From the NCBI RefSeq assembly GCF_000973725.1, contig NZ_CP009621.1, positions 4,333,001 through 4,397,000 of the forward strand: a DNA stretch of 64,000 nt. Direction: 5' to 3'. Under the pieces are notes generated by a model. That model was given only the letters and a program-made list of their open reading frames with translations, made no database searches and was not told the origin of the DNA. Of the stretch, positions 1 to 8,948 are shown in pieces; position 1 is the first letter of the stretch; each line of letters opens with the position of its first letter. The position numbers and the translations under genes are program-made. The DNA comes from Pontibacter korlensis. GTDB taxonomy: Bacteria; Bacteroidota; Bacteroidia; Cytophagales; Hymenobacteraceae.

Positions 1-40
1 GTTTCTACACAGGAAATTTTGGTGCAATTGGCGCACAAGA

Positions 41-68
41 AAAAAGCCACCCCTAAAGGTGGCTTTGT
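41..68. terminator. Rho-independent terminator, probably bidirectional
   Basis: A perfect 9-bp stem (AAAGCCACC / GGTGGCTTT) with a 6-nt loop, preceded by A residues and followed by T-rich sequence. It lies downstream of the minus-strand small gene that ends at 122 and may also end a plus-strand gene left of the window. Confidence 0.65.
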
Positions 69-121
69 ATATTTTTACTCTCTAAATGCCTTGCTACTGC
101 ACTTAAATCTGTAGCAGCACT

Positions 122-289
122 TTAAATGTGTGTAATGATAAAGTATATGGCACCTGCCAGGAACATCAAGATAGAGATCTTGTTAATAGTGTGCATAGTG
201 CGCAGGTTAAAATTAGTTTTCCGGTTGGGGTCCTTCTTTCTGAAAAAGTAAGTCGCTACCTCCGTCAGGTTAAATAATCCCTTTTTCAT
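122..289 (-). CDS. Small DUF6728-like membrane protein (55 aa)
   Basis: The reading frame begins at ATG 289 and ends at TAA 122 and encodes 55 residues. The N-terminal half is polar and basic (TYFFRKKDPNRKTNFNLRT), and residues about 38-54 form one hydrophobic membrane segment. The FFRKKDP...TNFNLRTMH pattern matches the small Bacteroidota family that I recall as DUF6728; the name is from memory. Function is unknown. Such proteins are predicted inner-membrane proteins with a cytoplasmic basic N-terminus. It stands alone, with a palindrome and a TACCTTTA box (336-343, minus strand) upstream. Confidence 0.7.
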   Translation of the reverse strand: MKKGLFNLTEVATYFFRKKDPNRKTNFNLRTMHTINKISILMFLAGAIYFIITHI

Positions 290-353
290 ATTTGTCTGTA
301 ACTAGGTGTTAAGGTGAACCGCAATGCAAATTCGCTAAAGGTAGCGCTCCTGC

Positions 354-369
354 TTTACTTATAAGTAAA
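354..369. promoter_or_regulatory. 16-bp perfect palindrome upstream of the DUF6728-like gene
   Basis: TTTACTTA followed directly by TAAGTAAA is a perfect inverted repeat. On the minus strand it lies just upstream of a TACCTTTA sequence (336-343) that resembles the -7 box, so it would cover the -33 region. It is a candidate operator; no regulator can be named. Confidence 0.35.
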
Positions 370-412
370 CATCTGCAACTGAAAAAAGATTTGCTAATAG
401 CGAACTTCTTTC

Positions 413-441
413 AGACAAAAAACAGGTAATTACTACCTGAT
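413..441 (-). terminator. Terminator of ispG
   Basis: Read on the minus strand, CAGGTA, a 5-nt loop and TACCTG are followed by a run of six T. It lies 26 nt past the ispG stop codon. Confidence 0.65.
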
Positions 442-466
442 AATAAAGAAGTTAATTGCCGAGACC

Positions 467-2467
467 TTATACTTCTTCCTCTAGTTGTACTGGCTCAATC
501 CACTTATCATCCTCACGGATCAGCTCTATTAGCTCATCAACGGCACGGTCAGCAGGAACAGACTTTTTAACTACAGTTTGCCCGCGGTACAGTGCGATTT
601 TGTCTTTGCCAACCCCTACATAGCCGTAGTCAGCATCGGCCATCTCGCCCGGTCCATTTACAATACAGCCCATAATACCTATCTTCACCCCTTTCAGGTG
701 GTCGGTTCTCTTACGGATCATAGCAGTAGTCTCCTGCAGATCAAAAAGTGTTCGGCCACAGCTAGGGCAACTAATGTACTCTGTTTTGCTCATGCGCGTG
801 CGAGCCGCCTGCAGAATACCAAAGCTTAGCTTGTTTAGCGTATCAATTGTCAGCAGCTCTTCCGCCTTCTCCTGCGCCGGCAGCAACTCTGTGCCGAGCA
901 TTACGCCATCACCTAAACCGTCAATAAGCAAACCACCAACATCAGTAGAAGCGTACAGTTGCACCTGATCAGGTGTTAGCTCACCATACTCACGCTTGAT
1001 GATACAAGGTGTTTGCACGCCATTGTTCATTAGCCTGAAGAAGCACTTGCGTAGCTCGGGCATCGCGTGCTCGTTAGATGTGTGGAGCATAAGCACAGCA
1101 GAATTATCGTGCTTCAAAGCCTCCAGTAACTCAGGAGATAGTTCGGCAATGGTAGCAAATATGAAGTTAAGCTTCGCATGACGTTTTGCCTGGCTTAGGT
1201 ATACTGCTGCACTCATCAGCGGATGCCGATCCTCCTGCTGCTCAGCCGCTACCCATGCCTCGTAGTTTACAATTTCTTTCAGGCCGTTTGGCAACATGAA
1301 AGTAACAGGGCTGTCTCCGGTATAGATATAATCAGCACCCAGGTCATTCATGTTAAACTTATCAAGCAGCAAAGAGTATAAATGCCCTACGCTCTTAAGG
1401 TCTGCGTACTTTATGTCAGTCAAGCGGCTAAGATCAGCCACCACTCGCGGCACATTGGCACCACCTAAGTTCTCTACCTCCAAGGTCTGACGACGATGAT
1501 ATTGAAAAGGATCAATCGGTATGTTGCAAACGGGCTTGATTGGCTGCGCTTTAGCTGCACGATGCGTGTAGCGATCTATGAGTGCCTGCGCTACCGGAGC
1601 TTCTGCTTCAGGAGCCTCTGTTAACGAAACACGAACTGTATCCCCTAAACCATCTTCCAGCAAAGTACCAATGCCAACAGCTGATTTGATTCGGCCATCT
1701 TCAGCCTCCCCTGCCTCGGTTACACCAAGGTGTAGCGGGTATGGCTGCAGTTCTTCCTCATCCAGCTTTTGCACCAGCAGACGGTACGCCTGCACCATTA
1801 CCTGCGTGTTAGAAGCTTTCATAGAAATGACGATATCATAGAACCCTTCGTCTTCGCAGATGCGGATAAACTCCAGTGCGCTCTCTACCATGCCTATGGG
1901 CGTATCGCCGTAGCGACTCAGAATGCGATCAGATAAGGAGCCGTGATTAGTGCCTATACGCATAGCAGTGCCATGCTCCTTACAGATGCGCACCAGTGGC
2001 ACAAATCGCTCCCGTATCCTGTCAAGCTCAGACTGGTAAGAGGCATCATCATACTCTATTACCTGAAATTTCTTCTTATCAGCATAGTTGCCAGGGTTTA
2101 CACGTACCTTTTCTACAATACGTGCCGCAACTTCAGCTGCATTAGGCGTAAAGTGGATGTCGGCAATAAGCGGCACATCGTAGCCTCGCTTGCGCAACTC
2201 CTCTTTTATGTTCTTTAGGTTTTCAGCCTCCTTTATACTTGGGGCGGTAATACGTATATACTCACAGCCAGCCTCAATCATGCGTACACACTGCTCCACA
2301 GAGCCATTGGTGTCCATCGTATCCACTGTCGTCATCGACTGTACCCGTATCGGGTTATCGCCTCCCACGGGCACTCCCCCAATATGCACCACACGTGTTT
2401 TTCTACGCTTATACTCTACCAGGCTAGGGCAATATGATTTATTCATCTGATCAAGTTGACAATCCAT
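467..2467 (-). CDS. ispG: (E)-4-hydroxy-3-methylbut-2-enyl-diphosphate synthase IspG (GcpE)
   Basis: IspG carries out the reductive step from MEcPP to HMBPP in the MEP pathway of isoprenoid synthesis, in the cytoplasm. The 666-residue length matches the long form with an inserted middle domain known from Bacteroidota, Chlamydiae and plants; the common bacterial form has about 370-400 residues. The N-terminal TIM-barrel part carries VQSMTTVDTMD and IADIHFTP. The three 4Fe-4S cysteines are C567 and C570 (CPSCGR) and C601 (GCIVNGPGE), with the conserved Glu608. The start may be ATG 2467 or ATG 2446 (MNKSYC); homologues usually begin near the latter. It is monocistronic with its own terminator. 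Confidence 0.96.
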   Translation of the reverse strand: MDCQLDQMNKSYCPSLVEYKRRKTRVVHIGGVPVGGDNPIRVQSMTTVDTMDTNGSVEQCVRMIEAGCEYIRITAPSIKEAENLKNIKEELRKRGYDVPLIADIHFTPNAAEVAARIVEKVRVNPGNYADKKKFQVIEYDDASYQSELDRIRERFVPLVRICKEHGTAMRIGTNHGSLSDRILSRYGDTPIGMVESALEFIRICEDEGFYDIVISMKASNTQVMVQAYRLLVQKLDEEELQPYPLHLGVTEAGEAEDGRIKSAVGIGTLLEDGLGDTVRVSLTEAPEAEAPVAQALIDRYTHRAAKAQPIKPVCNIPIDPFQYHRRQTLEVENLGGANVPRVVADLSRLTDIKYADLKSVGHLYSLLLDKFNMNDLGADYIYTGDSPVTFMLPNGLKEIVNYEAWVAAEQQEDRHPLMSAAVYLSQAKRHAKLNFIFATIAELSPELLEALKHDNSAVLMLHTSNEHAMPELRKCFFRLMNNGVQTPCIIKREYGELTPDQVQLYASTDVGGLLIDGLGDGVMLGTELLPAQEKAEELLTIDTLNKLSFGILQAARTRMSKTEYISCPSCGRTLFDLQETTAMIRKRTDHLKGVKIGIMGCIVNGPGEMADADYGYVGVGKDKIALYRGQTVVKKSVPADRAVDELIELIREDDKWIEPVQLEEEV

Positions 2468-2696
2468 CTGTCTCTTTAACTAAAGTCGCGACTGCTTTGT
2501 TCAAAGGGCAAAATACGTAAATTTCTGCGCAACGTCCTGCATCTGGAAGCCTTTTCACCGGCAACTGCTTATTCTGAATCGAAGCTGATCATTATTTAAT
2601 ATAGCAATAAGATCACAGCCGCAAATAAAAGCTGCATGTATTACCTTCCTACCTTGTAGCAGGTATCTCGTAAACTAAAGTAAAGCTGGATAGAAG

Positions 2697-3053
2697 ATGA
2701 TTTACATGCACCAATTTATTCCCAAGGATGCTGGGCAGAGGCTGCAGCATTGGACAAGGCTACAACAGACCCAGATACAGCAAGCTATACTAGTTACCAA
2801 AGACACTGTTATGGAGTATCTTCGGCAGCAGTTAGAGCGGGGAAACTGGCGCGATGTGCAGGAAGTACTGCGTGGGAAACCTATGACAAGAGCCGGTAAG
2901 TTTTTGTACCACGAACTACGCAACAGGGTAATAGGCAAACTGATTATGCGGCTGGGAGTACGGAAAGTGATAGCTGTTGCACTGGCTTTGGTTCTGCTGC
3001 CGCTCATATTGGCTCAAGTAGCCGGAGAATTAATCAAGCGGGTAAGGTCATAA
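2697..3053 (+). CDS. Hypothetical protein with a C-terminal membrane segment (118 aa)
   Basis: I do not recognise a family. The first 85 residues are polar, basic and probably helical (many Gln and Arg). Residues about 92-112 (VIAVALALVLLPLILAQVAG) are one hydrophobic segment followed by KRVRS, so the protein is likely tail-anchored in the inner membrane with its bulk in the cytoplasm. The ATG at 2697 has no clear Shine-Dalgarno sequence, and a second Met at residue 4 is also possible. It is a single gene, divergent from ispG and convergent with glnN, from which a terminator separates it. Confidence 0.6.
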   Translation: MIYMHQFIPKDAGQRLQHWTRLQQTQIQQAILVTKDTVMEYLRQQLERGNWRDVQEVLRGKPMTRAGKFLYHELRNRVIGKLIMRLGVRKVIAVALALVLLPLILAQVAGELIKRVRS

Positions 3054-3056
3054 AAA

Positions 3057-3088
3057 ACGAAGGTGCCTATGAAAGACACCTTCGTTTA
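3057..3088. terminator. Bidirectional terminator between the 118-aa gene and glnN
   Basis: A perfect 9-bp stem (ACGAAGGTG / CACCTTCGT) with an 11-nt loop. An A-run on the left gives a T-run for the minus strand, and a shorter TTT follows on the plus strand. It serves the convergent genes ending at 3053 and 3114. Confidence 0.7.
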
Positions 3089-3113
3089 TCAACCTAATAA
3101 AAACTAATTCATC

Positions 3114-5303
3114 TTAGTGGTGGAACAGGAGTTCGCGGTATTTCACCAGTGGCCAATCTTCGTCGTCCACCATCAGCTCCAGTTTATCTACAGCGTAACG
3201 GATCGGCTCAAAGAAGCTTAGCACCTGCTCGTTATACATGATAGCGCGCTCGCGTGCGTTTTCAACTTTGTTAGCCACCTTACGAGCCTCAATCATATCG
3301 TTCACATTCTTTTGGATAGTTGTAATGTGGCGCGACATTTTCTTGATAGCTTCGCAGATAGTGTCAGTGTATTCATCCTCCAGGCCAATCTCTTTCAGGC
3401 CACGGATGTTAGCGATCAGCTTATTCTGGTAAGCAATAGCAGTAGGAATCACGTGGTTTACTGCCAGGTCACCCATCACTCGAGACTCGATCTGAATTTT
3501 CTTGATGTACTCTTCTAACAAAATCTCGTGGCGAGCCTCCATTTCAACTTCAGTAAAGATGCCATGCTTCGTAAACACATCTTTCACTTCATCGCGGTGG
3601 TAAACGTCCAGCGCAAGTGGCGTAGACTTGATATTTGAAAGACCACGGCTAGCTGCTTCTTCCTCCCACTCCTGAGAATAGCCGTTACCCTCAAAACGGA
3701 TAGCTTTAGAAGATGCTACATAGTCTCTCAAGATTTGGATGATAGCCAGCTCCTTCTTCATGCCGGACTCAATCAGCTCGTCAACAGAATTACGGAACTG
3801 CTGCAGCTGGTCAGCTACAATCGTGTTCAGCACCGTCATAGGAGAAGATGTGTTGGCAGAAGAACCTACCGCACGGAACTCGAACTTATTACCTGTGAAG
3901 GCAAACGGAGAAGTACGGTTACGGTCAGTGTTATCGCGAAGAACCTCCGGGATACGGTCAATACCCAGCTTCAGGTACATGTTATCACCTTTCTCGATCG
4001 GAACTTTAGAAGTACGCTCAAACTCATCCAGTACTGCTGTCAGCTGCTGACCGATGAAAACAGACATGATAGCCGGAGGAGCCTCGTTGGCACCCAGACG
4101 GTGGTCGTTACTAGCAGAAGCGATAGACGCGCGAAGCAAATCAGCATGCGTATAAACCGCCTTGATGGTGTTGATGAAGAAGGTCAGAAACTGCAGGTTC
4201 TCTTTTGGCTTTTTGCCTGGAGCAAGCAGGTTAACACCAGTGTTGGTGCTCATGGCCCAGTTGTTGTGCTTACCGCTACCGTTAACACCTTTGAAAGGTT
4301 TCTCGTGCAAGAGAACCTTGAAGTTATGGCGCTCCGCAACGCGGTCCATAATGTCCATCAGCAACTGGTTGTGGTCAACCGCCAGGTTAGCATCCTCAAA
4401 CGTGGGAGCACACTCGAACTGGTTAGGAGCCACCTCATTGTGGCGTGTTCTCAACGGAATACCTAAACGAAGAGCAGTTTTCTCAAAATCCACCATAAAG
4501 GCGTGTACTCTGCTAGGAATGCTTCCGAAGTAGTGGTCTTCTAACTGCTGGCCCTTAGCCGGAGAATGACCAAAAACTGTACGGCCAGAAATCACTAGGT
4601 CAGGACGCGCCTCATACAAGGCTTTGTCAACCAGGAAGTACTCCTGCTCAATACCCAGTGTAGTGTTTACTTTTGAAACGTCTTTGTCGAAGTACTGGCA
4701 AACCGGCACAGCGGCATCGTTCAGCAGTTTCAACGACTTAAGAAGAGGTGTTTTATAGTCTAAGGCCTCACCTGTGTAAGACACGAAGATAGTCGGGATA
4801 CATAAAGTTTTGGTTCCAGCGTTCTCAATCAGGAATGCAGGGGAAGAAGGATCCCAGGCACTGTAGCCACGAGCCTCAAAAGTATTACGGATACCACCGC
4901 TTGGGAAAGAAGAAGCATCTGGCTCCTGCTGTACCAAGGCGCTGCCTTTAAAGCTTTCAATGGCTTCACCGTCACCGGTAAGGTCGAAGAAAGAGTCATG
5001 CTTTTCGGCAGTAGCACCAGTTAATGGTTGGAACCAGTGCGTGTAGTGGGTAGCGCCTTTGCTCATAGCCCATGTTTTCATGGCGGCAGCCACAGCATCA
5101 GCCAACTCACGGTCTACTCTTTCACCTGCCTCAATTGTACGCTGCAGGCGCTTAAAGTTCTCAGAAGACATAGTAGAACGAAGAGCATCTTTGCTAAACA
5201 CGTTCTCACCGAAATAATCAGAAATTTTGTGTGATGGAAGCGAGACCTCGCCGGTCTTGTGCTGGCTAGCATGCTCCAGCGCTTTGAATCTTAAAATTGC
5301 CAT
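3114..5303 (-). CDS. glnN: Glutamine synthetase type III (GlnN)
   Basis: This enzyme makes glutamine from glutamate, ammonia and ATP in the cytoplasm. The 729-residue length and the sequence (GSAHNNWAMSTNTG-like loop, LEDHYFGSIPSRV, RTRHNEVAPNQFE) fit the long type III family common in Bacteroidota, rather than the 440-470 residue types I and II. EVAPNQFE and the NDHRLGANEAPPAI stretch are the catalytic-domain hallmarks. The ATG at 5303 is supported by a close match to the Bacteroidota promoter consensus 31-60 bp upstream. It is monocistronic. Confidence 0.96.
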   Translation of the reverse strand: MAILRFKALEHASQHKTGEVSLPSHKISDYFGENVFSKDALRSTMSSENFKRLQRTIEAGERVDRELADAVAAAMKTWAMSKGATHYTHWFQPLTGATAEKHDSFFDLTGDGEAIESFKGSALVQQEPDASSFPSGGIRNTFEARGYSAWDPSSPAFLIENAGTKTLCIPTIFVSYTGEALDYKTPLLKSLKLLNDAAVPVCQYFDKDVSKVNTTLGIEQEYFLVDKALYEARPDLVISGRTVFGHSPAKGQQLEDHYFGSIPSRVHAFMVDFEKTALRLGIPLRTRHNEVAPNQFECAPTFEDANLAVDHNQLLMDIMDRVAERHNFKVLLHEKPFKGVNGSGKHNNWAMSTNTGVNLLAPGKKPKENLQFLTFFINTIKAVYTHADLLRASIASASNDHRLGANEAPPAIMSVFIGQQLTAVLDEFERTSKVPIEKGDNMYLKLGIDRIPEVLRDNTDRNRTSPFAFTGNKFEFRAVGSSANTSSPMTVLNTIVADQLQQFRNSVDELIESGMKKELAIIQILRDYVASSKAIRFEGNGYSQEWEEEAASRGLSNIKSTPLALDVYHRDEVKDVFTKHGIFTEVEMEARHEILLEEYIKKIQIESRVMGDLAVNHVIPTAIAYQNKLIANIRGLKEIGLEDEYTDTICEAIKKMSRHITTIQKNVNDMIEARKVANKVENARERAIMYNEQVLSFFEPIRYAVDKLELMVDDEDWPLVKYRELLFHH

Positions 5304-5333
5304 TAGGTTATTAGGGTTGGGTTATTTCTGTAG

Positions 5334-5363
5334 CAAAGTTATACAGAAAAACCTCCCATCAAA
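5334..5363 (-). promoter_or_regulatory. glnN promoter (Bacteroidota -33/-7)
   Basis: On the minus strand TTTG (5363-5360) is followed after 18 nt by TAACTTTG (5341-5334), which matches TTTG-N19-TAnnTTTG almost exactly. Transcription would start near 5329, giving a leader of about 25 nt before the glnN ATG. Confidence 0.65.
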
Positions 5364-5572
5364 CAAAAGGGGTATATTTTTTAAAGGGGTGTATTCGCTA
5401 TTTTTACTAAAAACCATCAAGACACCCTTATTGGCATAACCCTTACTCGAAAAAGAAAAGCAATTTTACTAATTCACCCCCTAAATCAGCAACCCCACCC
5501 CCAAAATAGGCTCGAAACCTTCTCTTTTGTAAAACTGTTACCCATGGCTTAGTAATGCCTTATATTTGCGCT

Positions 5573-7414
5573 GTGAAAAACCGCATCTTCTTCCAACCCT
5601 TGTACTTCTTGTTCTGGATGCTATACTTTATAGTAGCCAGAGCTATTTTTCTTGTATATCATCTCGACCGCAGTTCAGAGCTTACCTCTGCTGAGGTAAT
5701 CAACACCTTTATATATGGCCTGCGGCTTGATGCTTCTTTTGCAGCCTATATCAGTGCTTTACCGTTTGTGCTGGTTTTATTGTCAGCTTTGTGGCAAAAG
5801 CTGCAAGTAGTAAAACTAGTTCGCTACTATACGATAGTATTGCTGGCTTTGCTTTCTACTTTATTAACAGTAGACCTGGAGCTTTACAGCCACTGGGGTT
5901 TCCGCTTAGATGCTTCCCCGCTACAATACCTTAGTTCACCTACTGAAATAGCAGCCTCTGCCGCTGGAGCACCTTTGTTTATACTCTTTGTAGTTACCCT
6001 GGCCATTTCGGTTTCTTTTATATTTCTATATCGGCGCGTTTTTGACCTTGTAAAGTATAAAAGGCAGCTAAACAGATGGCTTTTTAGTGGTGGGGCTCTT
6101 TTGTTTGCTGCTCTTCTGGTGCTCCCATTACGCGGGGGGTGGCAACAGATCCCCATTAACCAAAGTGTGGTATATTTTTCTGATAAGCCTTTTGCCAACC
6201 ATGCCGGGCTTAATATGCCCTGGAACCTGATGCATGCACTGCTCAAGTATAAAAAGTCAGCTCATAACCCCTACCAGTATATGCCGGAGCAGGAGGCAGA
6301 GGAACGCGTGGCGTCGCTTTACGCAGCCTCTTCTGCCGATTCTACGCAGCAGCTTTTACGTGTGGCTAAGCCGAATGTGCTGTTTATTATCTTGGAGAGC
6401 TATACGGCTAAATTTATAGAGAGCCTGGGCGGCGAAAAAGGCGTTACTCCTAACCTTGATAAATTCGCAAAGGAGGGTATCAACTTTACAAATATCTACG
6501 CCGCCGGCGACCGCAGTGAAAAAGGTATGGTGGCCCTATTGAGTGGTTATCCTGTACAGACCACGACTTCTATCATAAAGTATCCGCATAAAACGGAAAA
6601 AATGCCGCAACTGAGCCAGGTCTTTGAGCAAAGTGGCTATAGCACCAGCTATTATTATGGCGGCGAGTTAGAGTTTGCCAACATCAAATCTTACCTGCGC
6701 AATGGCGGGTATGACAGGCTCATAGACAAGTATGACTTTGACCCAAGCACTTACAACTCAAAGTGGGGCGCACATGACCATATCCTGTTTGAACGTGTAC
6801 AGCAGGACCTAAAGCAAGAAAAGCAGCCTTTCTTCTGCACTGTTTACACCCTTAGCAGCCATGAGCCCTTTGAGACTCCCATACCGGCTAAATTTCCAGG
6901 TAGCGATGAAGAGTCGAAGTTCCGTAACAGTGTATATTATACAGATTGGGCTCTGGGCAAATTTATAGAAGAGGCCAAAAAACAGGACTGGTGGCAAAAC
7001 ACTCTTGTAGTTATTGCCGCAGACCATGGTCACAGGCTACCCGGAGACGACCCTAACCATGTGCCAAGCAAGTTTAAAATACCATGTATACTTGCTGGTG
7101 GTGCTTTAGCCCATGGTGGCATAACTATAAGCGATGTTGGCAGCCAGACAGATATAGCCGCTACCTTACTGGCACAACTCAACATGCCTCATCAGGACTT
7201 TAAGTGGAGCCGCAATTTACTGGCACCAACTGCCAGTTCTTTTGCGTTTTATGTATTTAACGACGGCTTTGGCTATATCACACCTGAAGGCGTCCTGACC
7301 TTCGACAATGTGGCAAAAAAGCCTATCATAAAAGAAGAAGGCGTAAGCGAAGAACAGCTGCTAAATGGCAAGGCTTATATGCAGCAATCCTTCGAGGACT
7401 TTGTGAGGAAGTAG
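5573..7414 (+). CDS. LTA synthase/sulfatase-family phosphotransferase, membrane protein
   Basis: It is a polytopic inner-membrane protein with five hydrophobic segments in the first about 200 residues, followed by a periplasmic sulfatase-fold domain. The family (LtaS/OpgB/EptA-like) moves phosphoglycerol or phosphoethanolamine groups onto glycans or lipids. Visible active-site features are FIILESYTAKF with the metal-binding Glu, the DRSEKGMVALLSGYP nucleophile loop, FFCTVYTLSSHEPF, and AADHGHRLPG with its Asp-His pair. The loop residue is Ser where Thr is usual in LtaS. I prefer the GTG at 5573 (VKNRIFFQ), because a TATATTTG box at 5561-5568 lies inside the alternative start at ATG 5555. In a Gram-negative cell the product is not teichoic acid; the substrate is unknown. 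Confidence 0.85.
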   Translation: MKNRIFFQPLYFLFWMLYFIVARAIFLVYHLDRSSELTSAEVINTFIYGLRLDASFAAYISALPFVLVLLSALWQKLQVVKLVRYYTIVLLALLSTLLTVDLELYSHWGFRLDASPLQYLSSPTEIAASAAGAPLFILFVVTLAISVSFIFLYRRVFDLVKYKRQLNRWLFSGGALLFAALLVLPLRGGWQQIPINQSVVYFSDKPFANHAGLNMPWNLMHALLKYKKSAHNPYQYMPEQEAEERVASLYAASSADSTQQLLRVAKPNVLFIILESYTAKFIESLGGEKGVTPNLDKFAKEGINFTNIYAAGDRSEKGMVALLSGYPVQTTTSIIKYPHKTEKMPQLSQVFEQSGYSTSYYYGGELEFANIKSYLRNGGYDRLIDKYDFDPSTYNSKWGAHDHILFERVQQDLKQEKQPFFCTVYTLSSHEPFETPIPAKFPGSDEESKFRNSVYYTDWALGKFIEEAKKQDWWQNTLVVIAADHGHRLPGDDPNHVPSKFKIPCILAGGALAHGGITISDVGSQTDIAATLLAQLNMPHQDFKWSRNLLAPTASSFAFYVFNDGFGYITPEGVLTFDNVAKKPIIKEEGVSEEQLLNGKAYMQQSFEDFVRK

Positions 7415-7443
7415 CATTTTAAACAAGACAAGAGGTAGAAAAA

Positions 7444-7534
7444 AATTGTGCGATTGAATCAAATCACCAGATCATCTAACAACCTGAGCAACAACAGGCT
7501 AGATACATCTGGCGGTATACACGCTATCACAATT
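7444..7534. repeat. Nested imperfect inverted repeat between the LTA-synthase-like gene and mtaB
   Basis: Outer arms AATTGTG (7444-7450) and CACAATT (7528-7534) enclose an interrupted hairpin. CCAGAT (7467-7472) pairs with ATCTGG (7507-7512), ATCTA (7474-7478) with TAGAT (7500-7504), and CCTG (7483-7486) with CAGG (7495-7498). There is no U-tract. It lies upstream of the mtaB promoter box, so it is either the structured 3' end of the upstream transcript or a DNA element. Confidence 0.5.
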
Positions 7535-7542
7535 AATTTTTG

Positions 7543-7550
7543 TACCTTTG
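7543..7550 (+). promoter_or_regulatory. mtaB -7 box
   Basis: TACCTTTG matches TAnnTTTG exactly and ends 10 nt before the ATG at 7561. No good -33 box is visible. Confidence 0.45.
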
Positions 7551-7560
7551 CCCCCTGATT

Positions 7561-8880
7561 ATGAAAAAAGTAGCTTTTTATACCTTAGGATGTAAGCTTA
7601 ACTACTCTGAAACCAGCACCATAGGTCGAATTTTCCAGGAGCGTGGTTTTGAGAAGGTAGAGTTTACGGATAAACCGGACATTTACGTTATTAACACGTG
7701 TTCGGTAACTGATAACGCAGATAAGAAGTGCCGTAAGATTGTTAAGGAGGCGCTGAAGCATTCTCCGGATGCATTCATTACCATAGTTGGCTGCTATGCC
7801 CAGCTCAAACCAAAAGAAATCTCTGAAATTCCGGGGGTAGATGCCGTACTAGGTGCTGCTGAGAAATTTCAGCTGGTAGATATACTGGAAACATTTGAGA
7901 AGAAGGATAAGGCGCAGGTTTTTGCCAGTCCTGTTTCAGAGGCTAACACCTTCCATAACTCCTACTCTTTCGGCGACCGTACACGTACCTTTCTGAAAGT
8001 TCAGGATGGTTGCGACTACTCCTGCACCTTCTGTACCATTCCATTGGCACGTGGCAATAGCCGCTCCGACAGTATTGCCAATGTAGTAAAGTCGGCTCAT
8101 GAAATTGCCGAATCAGGTGTGAAGGAGATTGTATTGACAGGTGTAAATACCGGTGACTTTGGTATTCAGGATGGCAAGCGTGTAGAGAGCTTCTACGAGC
8201 TGGTACAGGAGCTGGATAAGGTTAAGGGAATTGACCGTTTCCGCATTTCCTCTATTGAGCCTAACCTACTGAAAGACGAAATCATTGGGTTTGTTAGCCA
8301 GAGCCAACGCTTTATGCCGCACTTCCACGTGCCGCTTCAGTCCGGATCTAATAAAATCCTGAGATTGATGCGCCGTCGCTACCAGCGCGAACTTTACGCT
8401 GACCGTGTAGCCAAAATCAAAGCGTTGATGCCACACTGCTGTATCGGCGTAGACGTGATCGTAGGCTTCCCGGGCGAGACAGAAGAAGACTTCCTGGAGA
8501 CTTACAATTTCATAAATGAAATGGATGTAAGCTACCTGCACGTGTTCCCATACTCTGAGCGCGAGAACACACTGGCCCCTGATATGGAAGGTAAAGTGAG
8601 CATCAAAGACCGTAATCGCCGTGCTGACATGCTGCGCATTCTTTCGGAAAAGAAAAAGCGTCACTTCTATGAGCAGAACATCGGCCAGGAGTTTACGGTC
8701 TTGTTTGAGGACGATGTAAAAGATGGCAAGATGGAAGGCTGGACAGAAAACTACGTTCGTGTTGTAGCCAAATACGACCCTGTACTGGTAAATGAAACAA
8801 AGCACGTTCGCCTGATCCAAATTGATGCACAAGGCCTGATGGAAGCCGAAGAAACTTACCAGGAGGTACTAAAGCATTAG
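7561..8880 (+). CDS. mtaB: tRNA (t6A37) methylthiotransferase MtaB
   Basis: MtaB is a radical-SAM enzyme that converts t6A37 to ms2t6A37 in tRNAs reading ANN codons. The N-terminal UPF0004 domain carries three cluster cysteines (C11 in LGCKLN, C47 in NTCSV, C78 in VGCYA). The radical-SAM CxxxCxxC is C151, C155 and C158 (DGCDYSCTFC), and a C-terminal TRAM-like region ends the 439-residue protein. LGCKLNYSE and the DYSCTFC form fit MtaB rather than MiaB, and a true MiaB occurs at 22.5 kb. The ATG at 7561 (MKKVAFYTLGCKLN) is the start; an in-frame TTG further up lies before the promoter box. Confidence 0.94.
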   Translation: MKKVAFYTLGCKLNYSETSTIGRIFQERGFEKVEFTDKPDIYVINTCSVTDNADKKCRKIVKEALKHSPDAFITIVGCYAQLKPKEISEIPGVDAVLGAAEKFQLVDILETFEKKDKAQVFASPVSEANTFHNSYSFGDRTRTFLKVQDGCDYSCTFCTIPLARGNSRSDSIANVVKSAHEIAESGVKEIVLTGVNTGDFGIQDGKRVESFYELVQELDKVKGIDRFRISSIEPNLLKDEIIGFVSQSQRFMPHFHVPLQSGSNKILRLMRRRYQRELYADRVAKIKALMPHCCIGVDVIVGFPGETEEDFLETYNFINEMDVSYLHVFPYSERENTLAPDMEGKVSIKDRNRRADMLRILSEKKKRHFYEQNIGQEFTVLFEDDVKDGKMEGWTENYVRVVAKYDPVLVNETKHVRLIQIDAQGLMEAEETYQEVLKH

Positions 8881-8948
8881 GTTTTTGGGCGGGAATTCTC
8901 TTATATTTAAGCTGCGAAATCTTCCAACTAAACTAATAAAGATAAAGC

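Noticed and set aside
3735..4466. Long open frame of 243 codons antisense to glnN
   Set aside because: It lies wholly inside glnN on the opposite strand, shows no family motif and mirrors the codon pattern of the real gene.
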